A stretch of 64,000 bases of DNA from Butyrivibrio sp. XPD2002 (GTDB lineage: Bacteria; Bacillota; Clostridia; Lachnospirales; Lachnospiraceae): contig NZ_AUIY01000025.1 of the NCBI RefSeq assembly GCF_000423945.1, positions 1 to 64,000 on the forward strand, read 5' to 3'. A program made the position numbers and the translations under genes. Below the pieces are notes generated by a model, which did not search any database, was not told the origin of the DNA, and was given only the letters and a program-made list of their open reading frames with translations. This document shows positions 37,555 through 47,553 of the stretch, piece by piece. How positions within the stretch are numbered: position 1 is the first letter of the stretch; every line of letters starts with the position of its first letter.

Positions 37555-37815
37555 TTAAATTAGCTCTGGTGTATGTATTTCATCTAGCTGAACAATGCCA
37601 TCCTTAACATAGCAGGATACACTATATTCCCATTTTTCGCCATTCGTGAGTTTTAGCTCTTCGCAATCTGGATCAGTTGTATTTATTCCCAAAAAGCACC
37701 ATAATCCTTTCTCATCCTCTCCACATGCAAAAACACTGTTATCTTTATATGATTCATAAAAATCTTTTCCTATTGTTTTGACACATATATCAAATCCAAT
37801 ATTTTTATCTGACAT
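37555..37815 (-). CDS. Small hypothetical protein, possible immunity protein
   Basis: An 86-residue protein with an ATG behind AGGAGAAG. It is acidic and has no membrane segment; the sequence (FACGEDEKGLWCFLGINT, then WEYSVSCYVKDGIVQLDEI) suggests a small mixed alpha/beta domain. I do not recognise the family. It follows the JAB-like fragment by 10 bp, the order seen in toxin/immunity pairs, so an orphan immunity protein is a reasonable guess, not shown by sequence. Confidence 0.65.
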   Translation of the reverse strand: MSDKNIGFDICVKTIGKDFYESYKDNSVFACGEDEKGLWCFLGINTTDPDCEELKLTNGEKWEYSVSCYVKDGIVQLDEIHTPELI

Positions 37816-37825
37816 AGTTCTTCTC

Positions 37826-38059
37826 CTATTCTACAAACTCATCCGCATAAAACTCCACCTGCTGTCCTGTATACCATGATATTATTATACTTTTTTCCTG
37901 ACCGATTTCCTTTAGGAATCTTCTATCCTTACTTGAAGGAATTATTTTCTCTATATCAGGATGAGAATGTGCTATTAGCTCCATTTTCCCACATTTAAGC
38001 AATGTTTCCAAATCATCAGTAACAACGTTTCTATCCCCTCTTATAAAATCCCATCCCAT
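37826..38059 (-). CDS. JAB/toxin-domain-like C-terminal fragment overlapping dprA
   Basis: About 77 residues. The segment LIAHSHPDIEKIIPSSKDRRFL looks like the metal-binding HxH...S..D pattern of JAB-like domains at the C-terminus of polymorphic toxins, though the expected upstream Glu-containing half is missing. The possible ATG at 38059 lies inside the end of dprA in another frame and has no good ribosome site; a TTG at 38077 is also in frame. I think it is a toxin remnant or a captured cassette that became attached to the end of dprA. Confidence 0.5.
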   Translation of the reverse strand: MGWDFIRGDRNVVTDDLETLLKCGKMELIAHSHPDIEKIIPSSKDRRFLKEIGQEKSIIISWYTGQQVEFYADEFVE

Positions 38060-39179
38060 TTTGGGACGCCACGCCAAGAAGACACAACTCTACCAAAGCA
38101 TTCATAACTTCAGAAACGGTCATTTGAAGGCCCTGAGCAATTATTTTTTCGAATATTACTCCAGTGGTCTGAGGGTAAAAGTCCAGTTCTCTGTATATAC
38201 ATTTCTGCATATCGTTATTTAACAGTGCTTCTCTGCTGCTTTCTGCATCTATATTTTTCTTCAATCCTTTATTATTGTCCTCACTTTCTTTTATCTTCAT
38301 TGTTGCGTCGCATATATTCCTCCTCAAATACTCCACTATATCCTCTGCGCACGAAGCAATCCCTGCCCCCTGCCTTATCAGCGAATTGCAGCCATAGCTT
38401 AGAGAATCACAGATCCTTCCAGGAACTGCAAAAACTTCCCGGCCCTGTTCCAAGGCCATATCAACTGTGATCAAAGTTCCACTCTTCTCTCTGGCTTCAA
38501 TCACAAGCACCACATCCGACAATCCACTGATTATCCTGTTGCGCGGAGGGAAATACTGAGGCTTTGGCTGCGTTCCCGGTAAATATTCTGATATAACGCC
38601 GCCGCTGGTTATAAGAGAATCGTATAGGCTGTGGTTTTCCTCGGGATAACAGATATCCACTCCGCTCCCCAGCACTCCGAAAGAGCTTCCACCGGCAAAT
38701 ATGGCAGACTGCTGGGATATACCGTCAACGCCTCTTGCCATGCCGCTAATTATCTGTACTCCTGACATGGCCAGCTTTTCTCCAAAAAGCTTAGCCGCAT
38801 ATTTCCCATACTCAGAACTGTTCCTGGCACCGATTATTGAAACCGATGGTCTGTTTTCATCAGGGAGCTTACCCATACAGTAAAGCGCAAAAGGCGGATC
38901 AGGTATGTCCTTGAGGCGTTTGGGATACTTATCCGACACGTAAGAATAGAAATCTATGCCGCGATTATAAAGGTACTCATATTCGCCCTCCAGACTCCAT
39001 TTTTTCTTTGCCTTAAGAAAGGCCTCATACTGCTTTACAGTCACCTTCGTCTTCAGCTCATTTTCTGTCGCATTATAGATATTTTCACAGCTCCCAAACT
39101 CATCAATGAGCCTAATGAGAGTTTTATTTCCCCATCCCGGAATGTTATGGAGCATATAGGCATAATTATTGTCAGTCAT
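38031..39179 (-). CDS. dprA: DNA processing protein DprA
   Basis: A 382-residue protein. N-terminal helix-hairpin-helix-like part (MLHNIPGWGNKTLIRLIDEF), Rossmann-like DprA domain with SIIGARNSSEYGKYAA near residue 110, SGMARGVDGISQQSAI and GSGVDICYPEEN, and a C-terminal winged-helix-like domain (TTGVIFEKIIAQGLQMTVSE). DprA loads RecA on incoming single strands during natural transformation. It lies 2 bp behind comM. The last codons are overlapped by the JAB-like fragment, so its end may have been rearranged. Confidence 0.95.
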   Translation of the reverse strand: MTDNNYAYMLHNIPGWGNKTLIRLIDEFGSCENIYNATENELKTKVTVKQYEAFLKAKKKWSLEGEYEYLYNRGIDFYSYVSDKYPKRLKDIPDPPFALYCMGKLPDENRPSVSIIGARNSSEYGKYAAKLFGEKLAMSGVQIISGMARGVDGISQQSAIFAGGSSFGVLGSGVDICYPEENHSLYDSLITSGGVISEYLPGTQPKPQYFPPRNRIISGLSDVVLVIEAREKSGTLITVDMALEQGREVFAVPGRICDSLSYGCNSLIRQGAGIASCAEDIVEYLRRNICDATMKIKESEDNNKGLKKNIDAESSREALLNNDMQKCIYRELDFYPQTTGVIFEKIIAQGLQMTVSEVMNALVELCLLGVASQNGMGFYKRG

Positions 39180-39181
39180 GA

Positions 39182-40801
39182 TCAGGCTCCTCTCCCGGCG
39201 TATTTAGCGGCGTTATTCTGCTCAGCAGCAAGGCCTGACTTACCAAAATACTTCGCATCCATCATCCTGTAGCAGGCAGCCTCTGTCAGATGCCTTGCTT
39301 CAATCTGCTCAGCACCGTCCAGATCCGCGATGGTTCTTGCCAAACGAAGGGCCTTATGGTAAGCCCTAGCAGACAGATCCATGGTATTAAAAATCTGTTC
39401 CATCAGCCTCTGCTCCTTCATGCCCAACTTGCAGTATCTCTGAATCTGCGTGGGATTCATTTCAGAATTGAATCTTATTCCATCCTTCTCAAACCTTTTC
39501 TGCTGTATTTTCACAGCCTCCATGACTCTCTTTCTGATGTCCGCACTTGATTCATTGCACTGAGTACCGTGGCTCAGCTCACTCACATCAATCTTGGCCG
39601 CTTCGATACAGATGTCTATTCTGTCCAGAATGGGTCCGGAAATCCTGCCAAGGTATTTTAGTATCTCCTTTTCAGAGCACTTGCACTTATTAAGGTCAGG
39701 GTAATAGCCGCACGGACAGGGGTTCATTGCTCCCACCAGAAGAATATCCGCAGGATATGAAAAATTGCCACCGCTCCTTGCTATATGCACCTCCCTGTCC
39801 TCTAAAGGCTGCCTTAACAGATTCAGGGTATTCCTCTTAAACTCTGCCATCTCGTCAAGAAACATAACTCCGCGATGGGACAGCGAAATCACTCCCGGAT
39901 GCGGTATATTCCCACCTCCTGCAAGGGCAGACTCCGTAATTGAATGATGGGGACTCATAAAGGGTCTCCTTGTAATCAGCGTCTCGCCCTTTTTAAGCAT
40001 TCCTGCAACACTGTATATTGACGAAACCTCCAGCGCCTCCTCTCTGGAAAGCGGCGGCATTATTGAAGGTATCCTTTTTGCAACCATACTTTTCCCTGAG
40101 CCCGGCGGGCCAATAAGCAGTATATGGTGGTAGCCTGCTGCCGCAATTTCAACGGCTCTTTTCACAGCAGACTGTCCGTTTATCTCTGCAAAATCGATTC
40201 CCTTAAGGTAATCCTCATAGCTTCCCGTTTCTGTAAAAAGCGCATCAACATCCACCACAGTGGGCGCTATTATCTGATCCCGTTCCTCCTTATCGGATTT
40301 AAAGTAGGCCACTACCTCCGATAAAGACTCCACTCCGATTATCTTCATCCCCTGCACAACAGCGCCTTCTCTTGCGTTATCAGCGGGAAGAATACAGGTC
40401 TTATAACCACATTTATAGGCGTGGGAAACCATGGGAAGAACGCCGCTCACAGCCTTAACCTCACCGTCGAGGCCGAGCTCTCCTATGACAATCGTATCCT
40501 TGAGGCTCTCCTCCTCAATCTCCCCTATCGCCGTGAGGATTCCAACTGCCACCGGAAGATCAACAGCAATACCGGATTTCCTGATATCCGCCGGAGACAG
40601 ATTCACTGTTATCCTCATGGGAGGAAGCGGATATCCCGCATTTTTCAAAGCGACTCTCACTCTCTCAGCGGCTTCTCTCACATCGCTGCTCATAAAGCCC
40701 ACCATGCTGAACATGGGAAGCCCATCAGAGGTGTCCACCTCAACCTGCATCAGATACGGCATGATTCCTTTTACCGCACCCGAAACAACTGTACTAAACA
40801 T
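39182..40801 (-). CDS. comM: YifB/ComM-type AAA+ helicase (Mg-chelatase-like)
   Basis: About 539 residues from the ATG at 40801, preceded by AAAGGAG; an earlier in-frame start at 40840 is not supported. An N-terminal Lon-protease-like fold (residues 1-170) is followed by an AAA+ domain with Walker A LLIGPPGSGKSMVAKR, Walker B MFLDEMAEF and a Cys-rich insert (PCPCGYYPDLNKCKC) that may bind zinc, then the C-terminal helical domain. ComM is a branch-migration helicase in transformation. It is encoded directly ahead of dprA. Confidence 0.94.
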   Translation of the reverse strand: MFSTVVSGAVKGIMPYLMQVEVDTSDGLPMFSMVGFMSSDVREAAERVRVALKNAGYPLPPMRITVNLSPADIRKSGIAVDLPVAVGILTAIGEIEEESLKDTIVIGELGLDGEVKAVSGVLPMVSHAYKCGYKTCILPADNAREGAVVQGMKIIGVESLSEVVAYFKSDKEERDQIIAPTVVDVDALFTETGSYEDYLKGIDFAEINGQSAVKRAVEIAAAGYHHILLIGPPGSGKSMVAKRIPSIMPPLSREEALEVSSIYSVAGMLKKGETLITRRPFMSPHHSITESALAGGGNIPHPGVISLSHRGVMFLDEMAEFKRNTLNLLRQPLEDREVHIARSGGNFSYPADILLVGAMNPCPCGYYPDLNKCKCSEKEILKYLGRISGPILDRIDICIEAAKIDVSELSHGTQCNESSADIRKRVMEAVKIQQKRFEKDGIRFNSEMNPTQIQRYCKLGMKEQRLMEQIFNTMDLSARAYHKALRLARTIADLDGAEQIEARHLTEAACYRMMDAKYFGKSGLAAEQNNAAKYAGRGA

Positions 40802-41082
40802 ACTAAAAACTCCTTTCGCATTGCACCAAAAGTGCAGCAAAGGACCTTTGCTTCATAAATACAAATAGGAAAATGCGAAGAAACTTCGCGTGAAAAAATC
40901 GAGCGTTTAAAACGCAAAACTTATTATATAAGATTCCAATTATTTTGCAAGCTGGATTTTTTTTATCTAAATTTTACCTTTATTTCATTCTAAGTTCGTT
41001 GATTTTCGTTCTATTTATCGACAAGATAAAGGTAGGAATTTCTGCGAGACTGACCCGCATGAAGACACAGGGAGAGGTGAAA

Positions 41083-42144
41083 ATGTCAAGAATCGATGAT
41101 ATTCTCAAAACAGCAAAAGAACAGGGAGCTTCTGATGTTCACATCACTGTAGGTATTCCGCCCAAGATGCGTGTAAATGGCAAACTGATCGCACTTGAAG
41201 GCTATACCAAAATGATGCCTGATGACACCAGAGAGATCGCCGACACCATAATGAGCGTCAAGCAAAAGGAGCTTCTTGATGCAAACGGACAGCATGATAT
41301 GTCATTTTCCATCATGGGACTTGGCCGTTTCAGACTTAACGTTTTTAAACAGAGAGGCTCAATCGCCATGGCAATCCGCCTGGTTGAAACCGAAATTCCG
41401 GATGCAGAAACCCTGGGAATACCGCCATCAGTTGTTAATCTTTATCAGAGACAGCGCGGTCTTGTTCTGGTAACAGGTCCTACAGGTTCAGGAAAATCCA
41501 CTACCCTTGCGTCAATCATTGATATGATAAACAACAACAGGGAAGCTCACATCATAACCCTTGAGGATCCCATCGAGTTCCTGTATCAGCACAACAAGTC
41601 CATCGTTAACCAGCGAGAGGTTGGCCTTGACAGTGACAATTATGCTAATGCCCTAAGAGCTGCTCTTCGTGAGGATCCCGATGTAATCCTCGTAGGAGAA
41701 ATGCGTGATCTTGAGACCATAAGCACAGCTATCACCGCTGCAGAGACCGGTCATCTGGTACTATCAACACTGCACACCATAGGTGCCGCAAGTACAGTGG
41801 ACAGAATCATAGATGTTTTCCCGCCTCACCAACAGCAGCAGATCAGAATCCAGCTGGCAAACGTTCTTGAGGCAGTAATCTCCCAGCAGCTTATTCCTAC
41901 AGCGACAGGGGATGCCAGAGTTGCAGCCTTCGAGGTAATGCATGTTAACTCAGCGGTGCGCAACATGATCCGCGAGGGCAAGACCCACCAGCTCATCACC
42001 ATCATGCAGACGAACAGAAAGCTCGGTATGATAACCATGGATGAAGCGATAATCGATCTGTGCAGAGCAGGAAAAATATCCAGAGATAAAGCTGTACAGT
42101 ACGCGCAGGATCCGGATATAATGCAAACCAAAATTTTAAGATAA
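41083..42144 (+). CDS. pilT: PilT-type retraction ATPase
   Basis: About 353 residues from the ATG at 41083, behind GGGAGAGGTG; in-frame sequence up to 40945 is leader. Motifs: Walker A VTGPTGSGKSTT near residue 135, Asp box ITLEDPIEFLYQH, Walker B DPDVILVGEMRD, His box GHLVLSTLHT, and the C-terminal AIRNLIRE-type segment (AVRNMIREGKTHQL). It powers retraction of type IV pili. It is divergent from comM-dprA, linking pilus retraction and DNA processing genes in one place. No other pilus genes are in the window. Confidence 0.95.
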   Translation: MSRIDDILKTAKEQGASDVHITVGIPPKMRVNGKLIALEGYTKMMPDDTREIADTIMSVKQKELLDANGQHDMSFSIMGLGRFRLNVFKQRGSIAMAIRLVETEIPDAETLGIPPSVVNLYQRQRGLVLVTGPTGSGKSTTLASIIDMINNNREAHIITLEDPIEFLYQHNKSIVNQREVGLDSDNYANALRAALREDPDVILVGEMRDLETISTAITAAETGHLVLSTLHTIGAASTVDRIIDVFPPHQQQQIRIQLANVLEAVISQQLIPTATGDARVAAFEVMHVNSAVRNMIREGKTHQLITIMQTNRKLGMITMDEAIIDLCRAGKISRDKAVQYAQDPDIMQTKILR

Positions 42145-42151
42145 AAGTACA

Positions 42152-42184
42152 AAAGGTGATGCAGCAAACTCTGCATCACCTTTA
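42152..42184 (+). terminator. Terminator of pilT
   Basis: AAAGGTGATGCAG pairs with CTGCATCACCTTT in a 13-bp stem, then T-rich sequence on the plus strand. Confidence 0.85.
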
Positions 42185-42204
42185 TTATTTACCTCATATT
42201 TTTC

Positions 42205-42275
42205 ACAAGGAAGCTCTGCTCTCGCTACGCTCGCCAGAGCAAAGTTCGAACCAGATTCGAAAATACCTCATCAGG
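42205..42275 (-). terminator. Hairpin cluster behind the alcohol dehydrogenase gene
   Basis: Inverted repeats near 42214-42242 (CTCTGGCGAGCG/CGAGAGCAGAG) and 42246-42262 (TTCGAA pair) lie behind the stop codon. No T run is evident, so terminator function is only likely from position. Confidence 0.35.
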
Positions 42276-42284
42276 TTCTCACTT

Positions 42285-43433
42285 TTAGGCCATAAGCATG
42301 CGGAACATCTCGATAACCTGCTCCTTGGTTGCTTCTCTCGGATTGCCGGGATAGCATGCATCGTTAAGTGCATCTGTTGCAAGTACGTCAAGGTCTTCTT
42401 CCTTGATCTTATCAAGTGTCTTCGGGATTCCAACATCCTCAGAAAGCTTCTTAACTGCGTTAATAGCAGCATCTCTGTACTCTTCCTGTGACATGTTATC
42501 AACGCCTTCTACACCCATTGCTCTTGCAACCTCGCGAAGTCTCTCGCCTGTGTATTCACGGTTGAACTCCATGGAAATAGGCAGGAACATAGCACAAGCA
42601 ACACCGTGAGGTGTGTCATAGTGAGCTGAAAGTGTGTGAGCCATAGCGTGGTCGATACCAAGACCAACATTTGAGAAGCCCATACCTGCGATGTACTGAC
42701 CAAGAGCCATTCCCTCACGACCTTCCTTGGTATTCTCAACAGCACCGCGAAGATGCTTGGAAATAAGCTTGATAGCCTCGAGATGGAACATATCTGTCAT
42801 CTCCCATGCAGCCTTTGTTGTATAGCCCTCGATAGCGTGTGTAAGGGCATCCATACCTGTAGAAGCTGTAAGTCCCTTAGGCATTGATGACATCATCTCA
42901 GGATCAACGATAGCTACGATAGGCATATCGTGTGTATCAACGCATACGAACTTTCTCTCCTTCTCAACATCAGTGATAACGTAGTTGATTGTAACCTCTG
43001 CAGCGGTTCCTGCTGTAGTAGCTACAGCGATGATCGGAACGCAGGGATTCTTTGTGGGTGCAACGCCCTCAAGTGAACGAACATCAGCAAACTCAGGGTT
43101 TGTGATGATGATACCGATTGCCTTTGAGGTATCCATTGATGAGCCACCGCCAACTGCTACGATGCAGTCTGCGCCTGACTTCTTAAATGCCTCAACACCA
43201 TTCTTTACATTTTCGATCGTAGGATTGGGCTTAATATCTGAATAGATCTCGTAAGGGATCTTTGCTCCGTCAAGAAGATCTGTAACCTTAGCGGTTACAC
43301 CGAATTTGATAAGATCAGGATCTGATGCAACAAATGCCTTCTTAAAACCGCGGCTGTTGATCTCGTTAACAACCTCAGCTACAGCTCCTGCCCCATGATA
43401 AGATGTTCCGTTTAATGAAATTCTGTTTGCCAT
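42285..43433 (-). CDS. Iron-containing alcohol dehydrogenase
   Basis: A 382-residue group III alcohol dehydrogenase. The NAD-binding GGGSSMDTSKAIGI is near residue 95, and the metal His ligands appear in MDALTHAIEGY and VGLGIDHAMAHTLSAHYDTPHG around 195-275. Related enzymes include lactaldehyde reductase, 1,3-propanediol and butanol dehydrogenases; the substrate cannot be fixed. It would recycle NADH by reducing an aldehyde. It starts about 175 bp from the end of the TetR gene, which has its own terminator. Confidence 0.93.
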   Translation of the reverse strand: MANRISLNGTSYHGAGAVAEVVNEINSRGFKKAFVASDPDLIKFGVTAKVTDLLDGAKIPYEIYSDIKPNPTIENVKNGVEAFKKSGADCIVAVGGGSSMDTSKAIGIIITNPEFADVRSLEGVAPTKNPCVPIIAVATTAGTAAEVTINYVITDVEKERKFVCVDTHDMPIVAIVDPEMMSSMPKGLTASTGMDALTHAIEGYTTKAAWEMTDMFHLEAIKLISKHLRGAVENTKEGREGMALGQYIAGMGFSNVGLGIDHAMAHTLSAHYDTPHGVACAMFLPISMEFNREYTGERLREVARAMGVEGVDNMSQEEYRDAAINAVKKLSEDVGIPKTLDKIKEEDLDVLATDALNDACYPGNPREATKEQVIEMFRMLMA

Positions 43434-43546
43434 TATAAATGCCTCCCATATAAATGATTTCCTGCGTTACACAGGATTTGATTACCACTTACAAGCTTAG
43501 CATTTCAGGGCATCTTTTATAAGTTACACTTTGCCGCTTTTGTACC

Positions 43547-43601
43547 AAAAAAAGAACTTTGCAAAAGGAAAAATCATTCTCTTTTCCCAGCTGCAAAGTT
43601 C
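43547..43601 (-). terminator. Terminator of the hemW-tetR operon
   Basis: GAACTTTGCA...TGCAAAGTTC stem followed on the minus strand by a T7 run, right behind the TetR stop codon. A promoter for the dehydrogenase gene must lie in 43440-43547; a TATAAA is visible near 43520. Confidence 0.85.
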
Positions 43602-43609
43602 GCACTTAA

Positions 43610-44173
43610 TCAAAGTATTCCAAGCTCTGTAAAAACCTCGTGAAGTTTTTCCGGCATAGCATCGATCATCAGATCCGCCAGCTCCTCTTCCGATTCTTTC
43701 ATCCCTCCAAGCACCCACTTCACAGTCATGTAAATTGAGGCCTGGCAGTACATCTCAAGAATCTTTCTTATCTTCTTTTCAGGCAAAGCGCCGGATTTTT
43801 CCCTTATAAGCTTACAGTAATGCTCGAAGATCATGTAAAAATCATGCTCCTTAAGATTATTCTGCTCATCCACCTTAAAAGCGGCTGTAAAAAACAGTCT
43901 CTCTGCCTTTATGTATTTGAACTTTTTGATAAGCCCCTCTCTTAAAGTCTCTCCGCTTCCCATCTCTTTGAAGGACTGCTCGAGAAGCCTGTCAAAATAC
44001 CAGTTTATAAGGTCATATTTGTCTATGAAATTGCGATAGAAGGTCTGCCTCGATACACCGCAGACCTCCACAATCTGTTTTACTGTTATGTTCTCGACAG
44101 AGGTAGTTTTCATACACTCCTTTATAGCCTCTGCCAGCTTGTACTTACTGTCATTCTGTTTGCTAATAGTCAT
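43610..44173 (-). CDS. TetR family regulator
   Basis: About 187 residues from the ATG at 44173; a TTG four codons earlier is possible. The N-terminal helix-turn-helix (VKQIVEVCGVSRQTFYRNFIDKY) is typical of TetR proteins, and the rest resembles the DhaS/TetR_C_7-like regulators of Firmicutes. The ligand is unknown. It is 20 bp behind hemW, and a target such as the neighbouring alcohol dehydrogenase gene is possible. Confidence 0.9.
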   Translation of the reverse strand: MTISKQNDSKYKLAEAIKECMKTTSVENITVKQIVEVCGVSRQTFYRNFIDKYDLINWYFDRLLEQSFKEMGSGETLREGLIKKFKYIKAERLFFTAAFKVDEQNNLKEHDFYMIFEHYCKLIREKSGALPEKKIRKILEMYCQASIYMTVKWVLGGMKESEEELADLMIDAMPEKLHEVFTELGIL

Positions 44174-44193
44174 TTCTAATTCCAACTCATCAT

Positions 44194-45372
44194 TTATAGT
44201 AAAAACTTCGCCATGCAGTAATTACTCAGGTCCATCCCATAATCAGTGAGATGTATGCCCTCTTCTGTCACTTCCAGAAGCTCTTCTCCGCGAAGCTCAG
44301 CTATCACATCACCGAACATATCCGCCATCTCGCAGGAAAATCGCTTTTTAAACTCATCTCCCGAAACACCGCGAACCATGCGAAGTCCAAGGAACATGAA
44401 CTCCTCCATCTGTTCTTCTTTTGTGAGCTCCTGCACCTCGGTGCGGGCCGCATCATATGCCTCTATATAGTGAGGCAGTTCAGGAGTATTCCTGTATCTT
44501 ACACCCTTCATCAGTGAAGCTGCGCCAAGGCCAAAACCGATATAATCACCGCAGTCCCAGTACCTTACGTTGTGCCTGCACTCATATCCATCCTTCGCAT
44601 AATTGGATATCTCGTAGCGGCTGTAGCCATACTTTTCAAGAATCTCTTTTGTGCGATGATACATCTCACGCTCAGTGTCCTCATCAGGAAGGGGCAGATA
44701 TCTTTTTCCATTATTTTTCTCAGAAGCTCCCTGCACAGCGCTGCTATTCTGCCCATACATCTCATAAAAGGGCGTTTCCTCCTCGATTATGAGACTATAT
44801 GCGGATATATGCTCAGGCTCCGGCTCAAGGCCACATACATACTCAAGGTTATTCTCCCAGTCCCTAAGTGTCTGTCCCGGCAGGGCGCTCATCAGATCCA
44901 CGTTTATATTATCAAAGCCTGCCTGCCTTGCATCAGCGTAGCACTCCTCAAACTGCTTCCTGTTGTGAATACGCCCAAGAGCCATAAGCTCCTCATTCCT
45001 TGCTGACTGAAGGCCGATGCTTATCCTGTTTATGCCTGCGTCTCTGTAGAGCCTTAAGGCCTTATAATCAGCAGTTCCGGGATTGCACTCGATTGTTATC
45101 TCAGCATCCTTAGACAGGTTATAATCCCTCTTTACTATCTCCATGATATCCGCGATATACGCTGGCTCAGGATATGTGGGCGTTCCGCCTCCTATGAAAA
45201 CTGAAGTCACTTCATAGTCTTTGCATTCACCGGCACTTAGCTCTATCTCTTTTTTCAGAGCATCAAAATAAAGTGCCTGCTGCTCCCTCCCCTCCGGAAA
45301 GGAGAGGAAGTCGCAATAAAGGCACTTCTGTTTACAAAATGGTATATGTATATAAATTCCCAGACTTTTCAT
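44194..45372 (-). CDS. hemW: Heme chaperone-like radical SAM protein HemW
   Basis: A 392-residue protein with the radical SAM cluster motif CKQKCLYCDF (CX3CX2C) near residue 13, VFIGGGTPTYPEP and SIGLQS segments, and the C-terminal HemN-like domain (CRHNVRYWDCGDYIGFGLGA). HemW was formerly annotated as oxygen-independent coproporphyrinogen oxidase but acts in heme transfer. The position behind lepA is widely conserved in Firmicutes. GGGGGAATT lies upstream of the ATG. Confidence 0.95.
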   Translation of the reverse strand: MKSLGIYIHIPFCKQKCLYCDFLSFPEGREQQALYFDALKKEIELSAGECKDYEVTSVFIGGGTPTYPEPAYIADIMEIVKRDYNLSKDAEITIECNPGTADYKALRLYRDAGINRISIGLQSARNEELMALGRIHNRKQFEECYADARQAGFDNINVDLMSALPGQTLRDWENNLEYVCGLEPEPEHISAYSLIIEEETPFYEMYGQNSSAVQGASEKNNGKRYLPLPDEDTEREMYHRTKEILEKYGYSRYEISNYAKDGYECRHNVRYWDCGDYIGFGLGAASLMKGVRYRNTPELPHYIEAYDAARTEVQELTKEEQMEEFMFLGLRMVRGVSGDEFKKRFSCEMADMFGDVIAELRGEELLEVTEEGIHLTDYGMDLSNYCMAKFLL

Positions 45373-45386
45373 AATTCCCCCTGCAC

Positions 45387-45425
45387 GTCAGCATAGCTGA
45401 CACCTTCTCAAAAACAGAGAAGGCT
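45387..45425. repeat. Two small hairpins between lepA and hemW
   Basis: GTCAGC/GCTGAC (45387-45401) and CCTTCTC/GAGAAGG (45404-45424). Neither has a T run on the minus strand, so they may only modulate the transcript. Confidence 0.5.
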
Positions 45426-45437
45426 TTATGAATACTC

Positions 45438-47255
45438 TTAGTTACCCTCGTCAAGCTTAAGAACGCTAAGGAATGCCTGCTGAGGTATCTCTACGCTACC
45501 AATCTGGCGCATCTTCTTTTTACCTTCCTTCTGTTTTTCAAGAAGCTTTCTCTTACGGCTGATATCACCACCGTAGCACTTGGCAAGGACATCCTTACGC
45601 ATAGCCTTAACAGTCTCACGGGCAATGATCTTGCCGCCAACTGCAGCCTGAATCGGAATCTCAAACAGGTGTCTCGGGATCTCACCCTTAAGCTTTTCGC
45701 ACATCTTGCGTCCACGCTCGTAGGCACCATCCTTATGAACGATAAATGAAAGCGCATCCACCTGCTCTCGGTTAATGAGAATATCAAGCTTAACAAGCTC
45801 TGACTGCTCATAACCCTTTATCTCGTAGTCGAAGGACGCATAGCCCCTTGACCTTGATTTTAATGCATCAAAGAAATCGTAGATGATCTCGTTAAGCGGA
45901 AGCTCATACTTAAGAACCGCTCTTGTAGCCTCAATGTACTCTGTACTTATGTATCTTCCACGTCTCTCCTGACAGAGCTGCATGATAGAGCCGACATAAT
46001 CGGTAGTGACCATGATCTCGCCATTAACGATAGGCTCCTCCATGTATTCAATCTCTGAAGGATCAGGAAGGTTGGACGGGTTAGTCAAATCAAATACTGT
46101 GCCATCTGTCTTGTGAACCTTATAAACAACGCCGGGAGCGGTACTTACAAGATCAAGATTGTACTCTCTCTCTAGTCTCTCCTGGATAACCTCAAGGTGC
46201 AAAAGACCAAGGAAGCCTGCTCTGAAACCGAATCCAAGAGCCTGTGAAGTCTCAGGCTCATAGAAAAGAGATGCATCATTAAGCTGAAGCTTCTCAAGCG
46301 CATCACGAAGCTCAGGATATCTGGCTGTATCTGCAGGGTATAATCCGCAGTAAACCATAGGCATAACCTTCTTATATCCGGGAAGAGCCTCTGCACAGGG
46401 ATTCTCAGCGTCTGTAACTGTATCACCGACCCGGGCATCCTGAATATTTTTGATAGATGCAGTAAAGTATCCAACGGTTCCTGCTGAGAGCTCATCACAG
46501 GGGATGAACTGTCCGGGACCGAAGTAACCTACTTCAACTACTTCCCATGAAGCTCCTGAAGCCATGCACTTAGCAGTCATGCCTTTTTTCAAAACGCCCT
46601 CTCTTACGCGGACAAATACTATAACTCCGCGGTATGAGTCATATACTGAGTCAAAGATAAGCGCCTGAAGAGGAGCTGCAGGATCTCCCTTGGGTGCAGG
46701 AATCTTGTGAACAACAGACTCCAGAACATCCTCAATACCTGTTCCCATCTTAGCTGAAACAAGAGGCGCGTCGTGGGCTTCAATACCGATAACGTCCTCT
46801 ATCTCTTCCTTAACCTCATCAGGTCTCGCGCTGGGGAGGTCTATCTTATTTATTACAGGAAAAACATCAAGGTCATGATCAAGTGCAAGATAAACATTTG
46901 CAAGAGTCTGAGCCTCAACACCCTGAGTAGCATCAACAACAAGGATTGCACCATCGCAGGCAGCAAGGCTTCGTGAAACCTCATAACCAAAGTCTACATG
47001 TCCGGGAGTGTCAATCATGTTGAAAACATATTCCTCGCCGTCCTTAGCCTTATATACCATTCGGACAGCCTGAGACTTGATCGTAATTCCTCTCTCACGC
47101 TCGATCTCCATGTTATCCAGAACCTGGTTCTGCATCTCTCTGCTGGTGAGGACACCCGTTGTCTCGATCATACGATCGGCAAGTGTTGATTTGCCGTGAT
47201 CAATATGGGCTACTATACAAAAATTTCTTATTTTACTCTGATCAAATTCTGACAT
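45438..47255 (-). CDS. lepA: Elongation factor 4 (LepA)
   Basis: A 605-residue translational GTPase, the normal length. G motifs: [26 protein letters not shown] and NKIDLP; the C-terminal LepA-specific domain includes [24 protein letters not shown]. It acts on the ribosome to back-translocate or help under stress. GGAG lies ahead of the ATG. It begins an operon with hemW and the TetR gene. Confidence 0.98.
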   Translation of the reverse strand: MSEFDQSKIRNFCIVAHIDHGKSTLADRMIETTGVLTSREMQNQVLDNMEIERERGITIKSQAVRMVYKAKDGEEYVFNMIDTPGHVDFGYEVSRSLAACDGAILVVDATQGVEAQTLANVYLALDHDLDVFPVINKIDLPSARPDEVKEEIEDVIGIEAHDAPLVSAKMGTGIEDVLESVVHKIPAPKGDPAAPLQALIFDSVYDSYRGVIVFVRVREGVLKKGMTAKCMASGASWEVVEVGYFGPGQFIPCDELSAGTVGYFTASIKNIQDARVGDTVTDAENPCAEALPGYKKVMPMVYCGLYPADTARYPELRDALEKLQLNDASLFYEPETSQALGFGFRAGFLGLLHLEVIQERLEREYNLDLVSTAPGVVYKVHKTDGTVFDLTNPSNLPDPSEIEYMEEPIVNGEIMVTTDYVGSIMQLCQERRGRYISTEYIEATRAVLKYELPLNEIIYDFFDALKSRSRGYASFDYEIKGYEQSELVKLDILINREQVDALSFIVHKDGAYERGRKMCEKLKGEIPRHLFEIPIQAAVGGKIIARETVKAMRKDVLAKCYGGDISRKRKLLEKQKEGKKKMRQIGSVEIPQQAFLSVLKLDEGN

Positions 47256-47553
47256 TGTACTCCAAATTCCATTCTAATAATTCTAATGCGCCAACTCTAT
47301 GGCAAACTATGAATAATCATACCATAATTGTGCCATCCTTCACAATGCTGCGAGTAAAAACGTTCCCCGAGGCTCTGTATTGCAAGAATTTCCCTCTTTG
47401 AAAGTTTTGTAAAGCACGGATAAATGTTGTATTAAATCTTCTTAAAAACGGATTATTTTGCGTTTTTGTATTGTATTATGATGCCATAACCATGTGCATA
47501 CTGCAGATGTACGTTAATCTTTGCAGAAAAGTTTTAAGTTGAGAGGTGCGCCT
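47256..47553. promoter_or_regulatory. Divergent promoter region of lepA and a secreted protein gene
   Basis: Nothing but AT-rich regulatory DNA is seen here. It must hold promoters for lepA (minus) and the 47554 gene (plus); possible -10 hexamers such as TATGAT near 47477 exist, but no perfect pairs. Confidence 0.4.
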
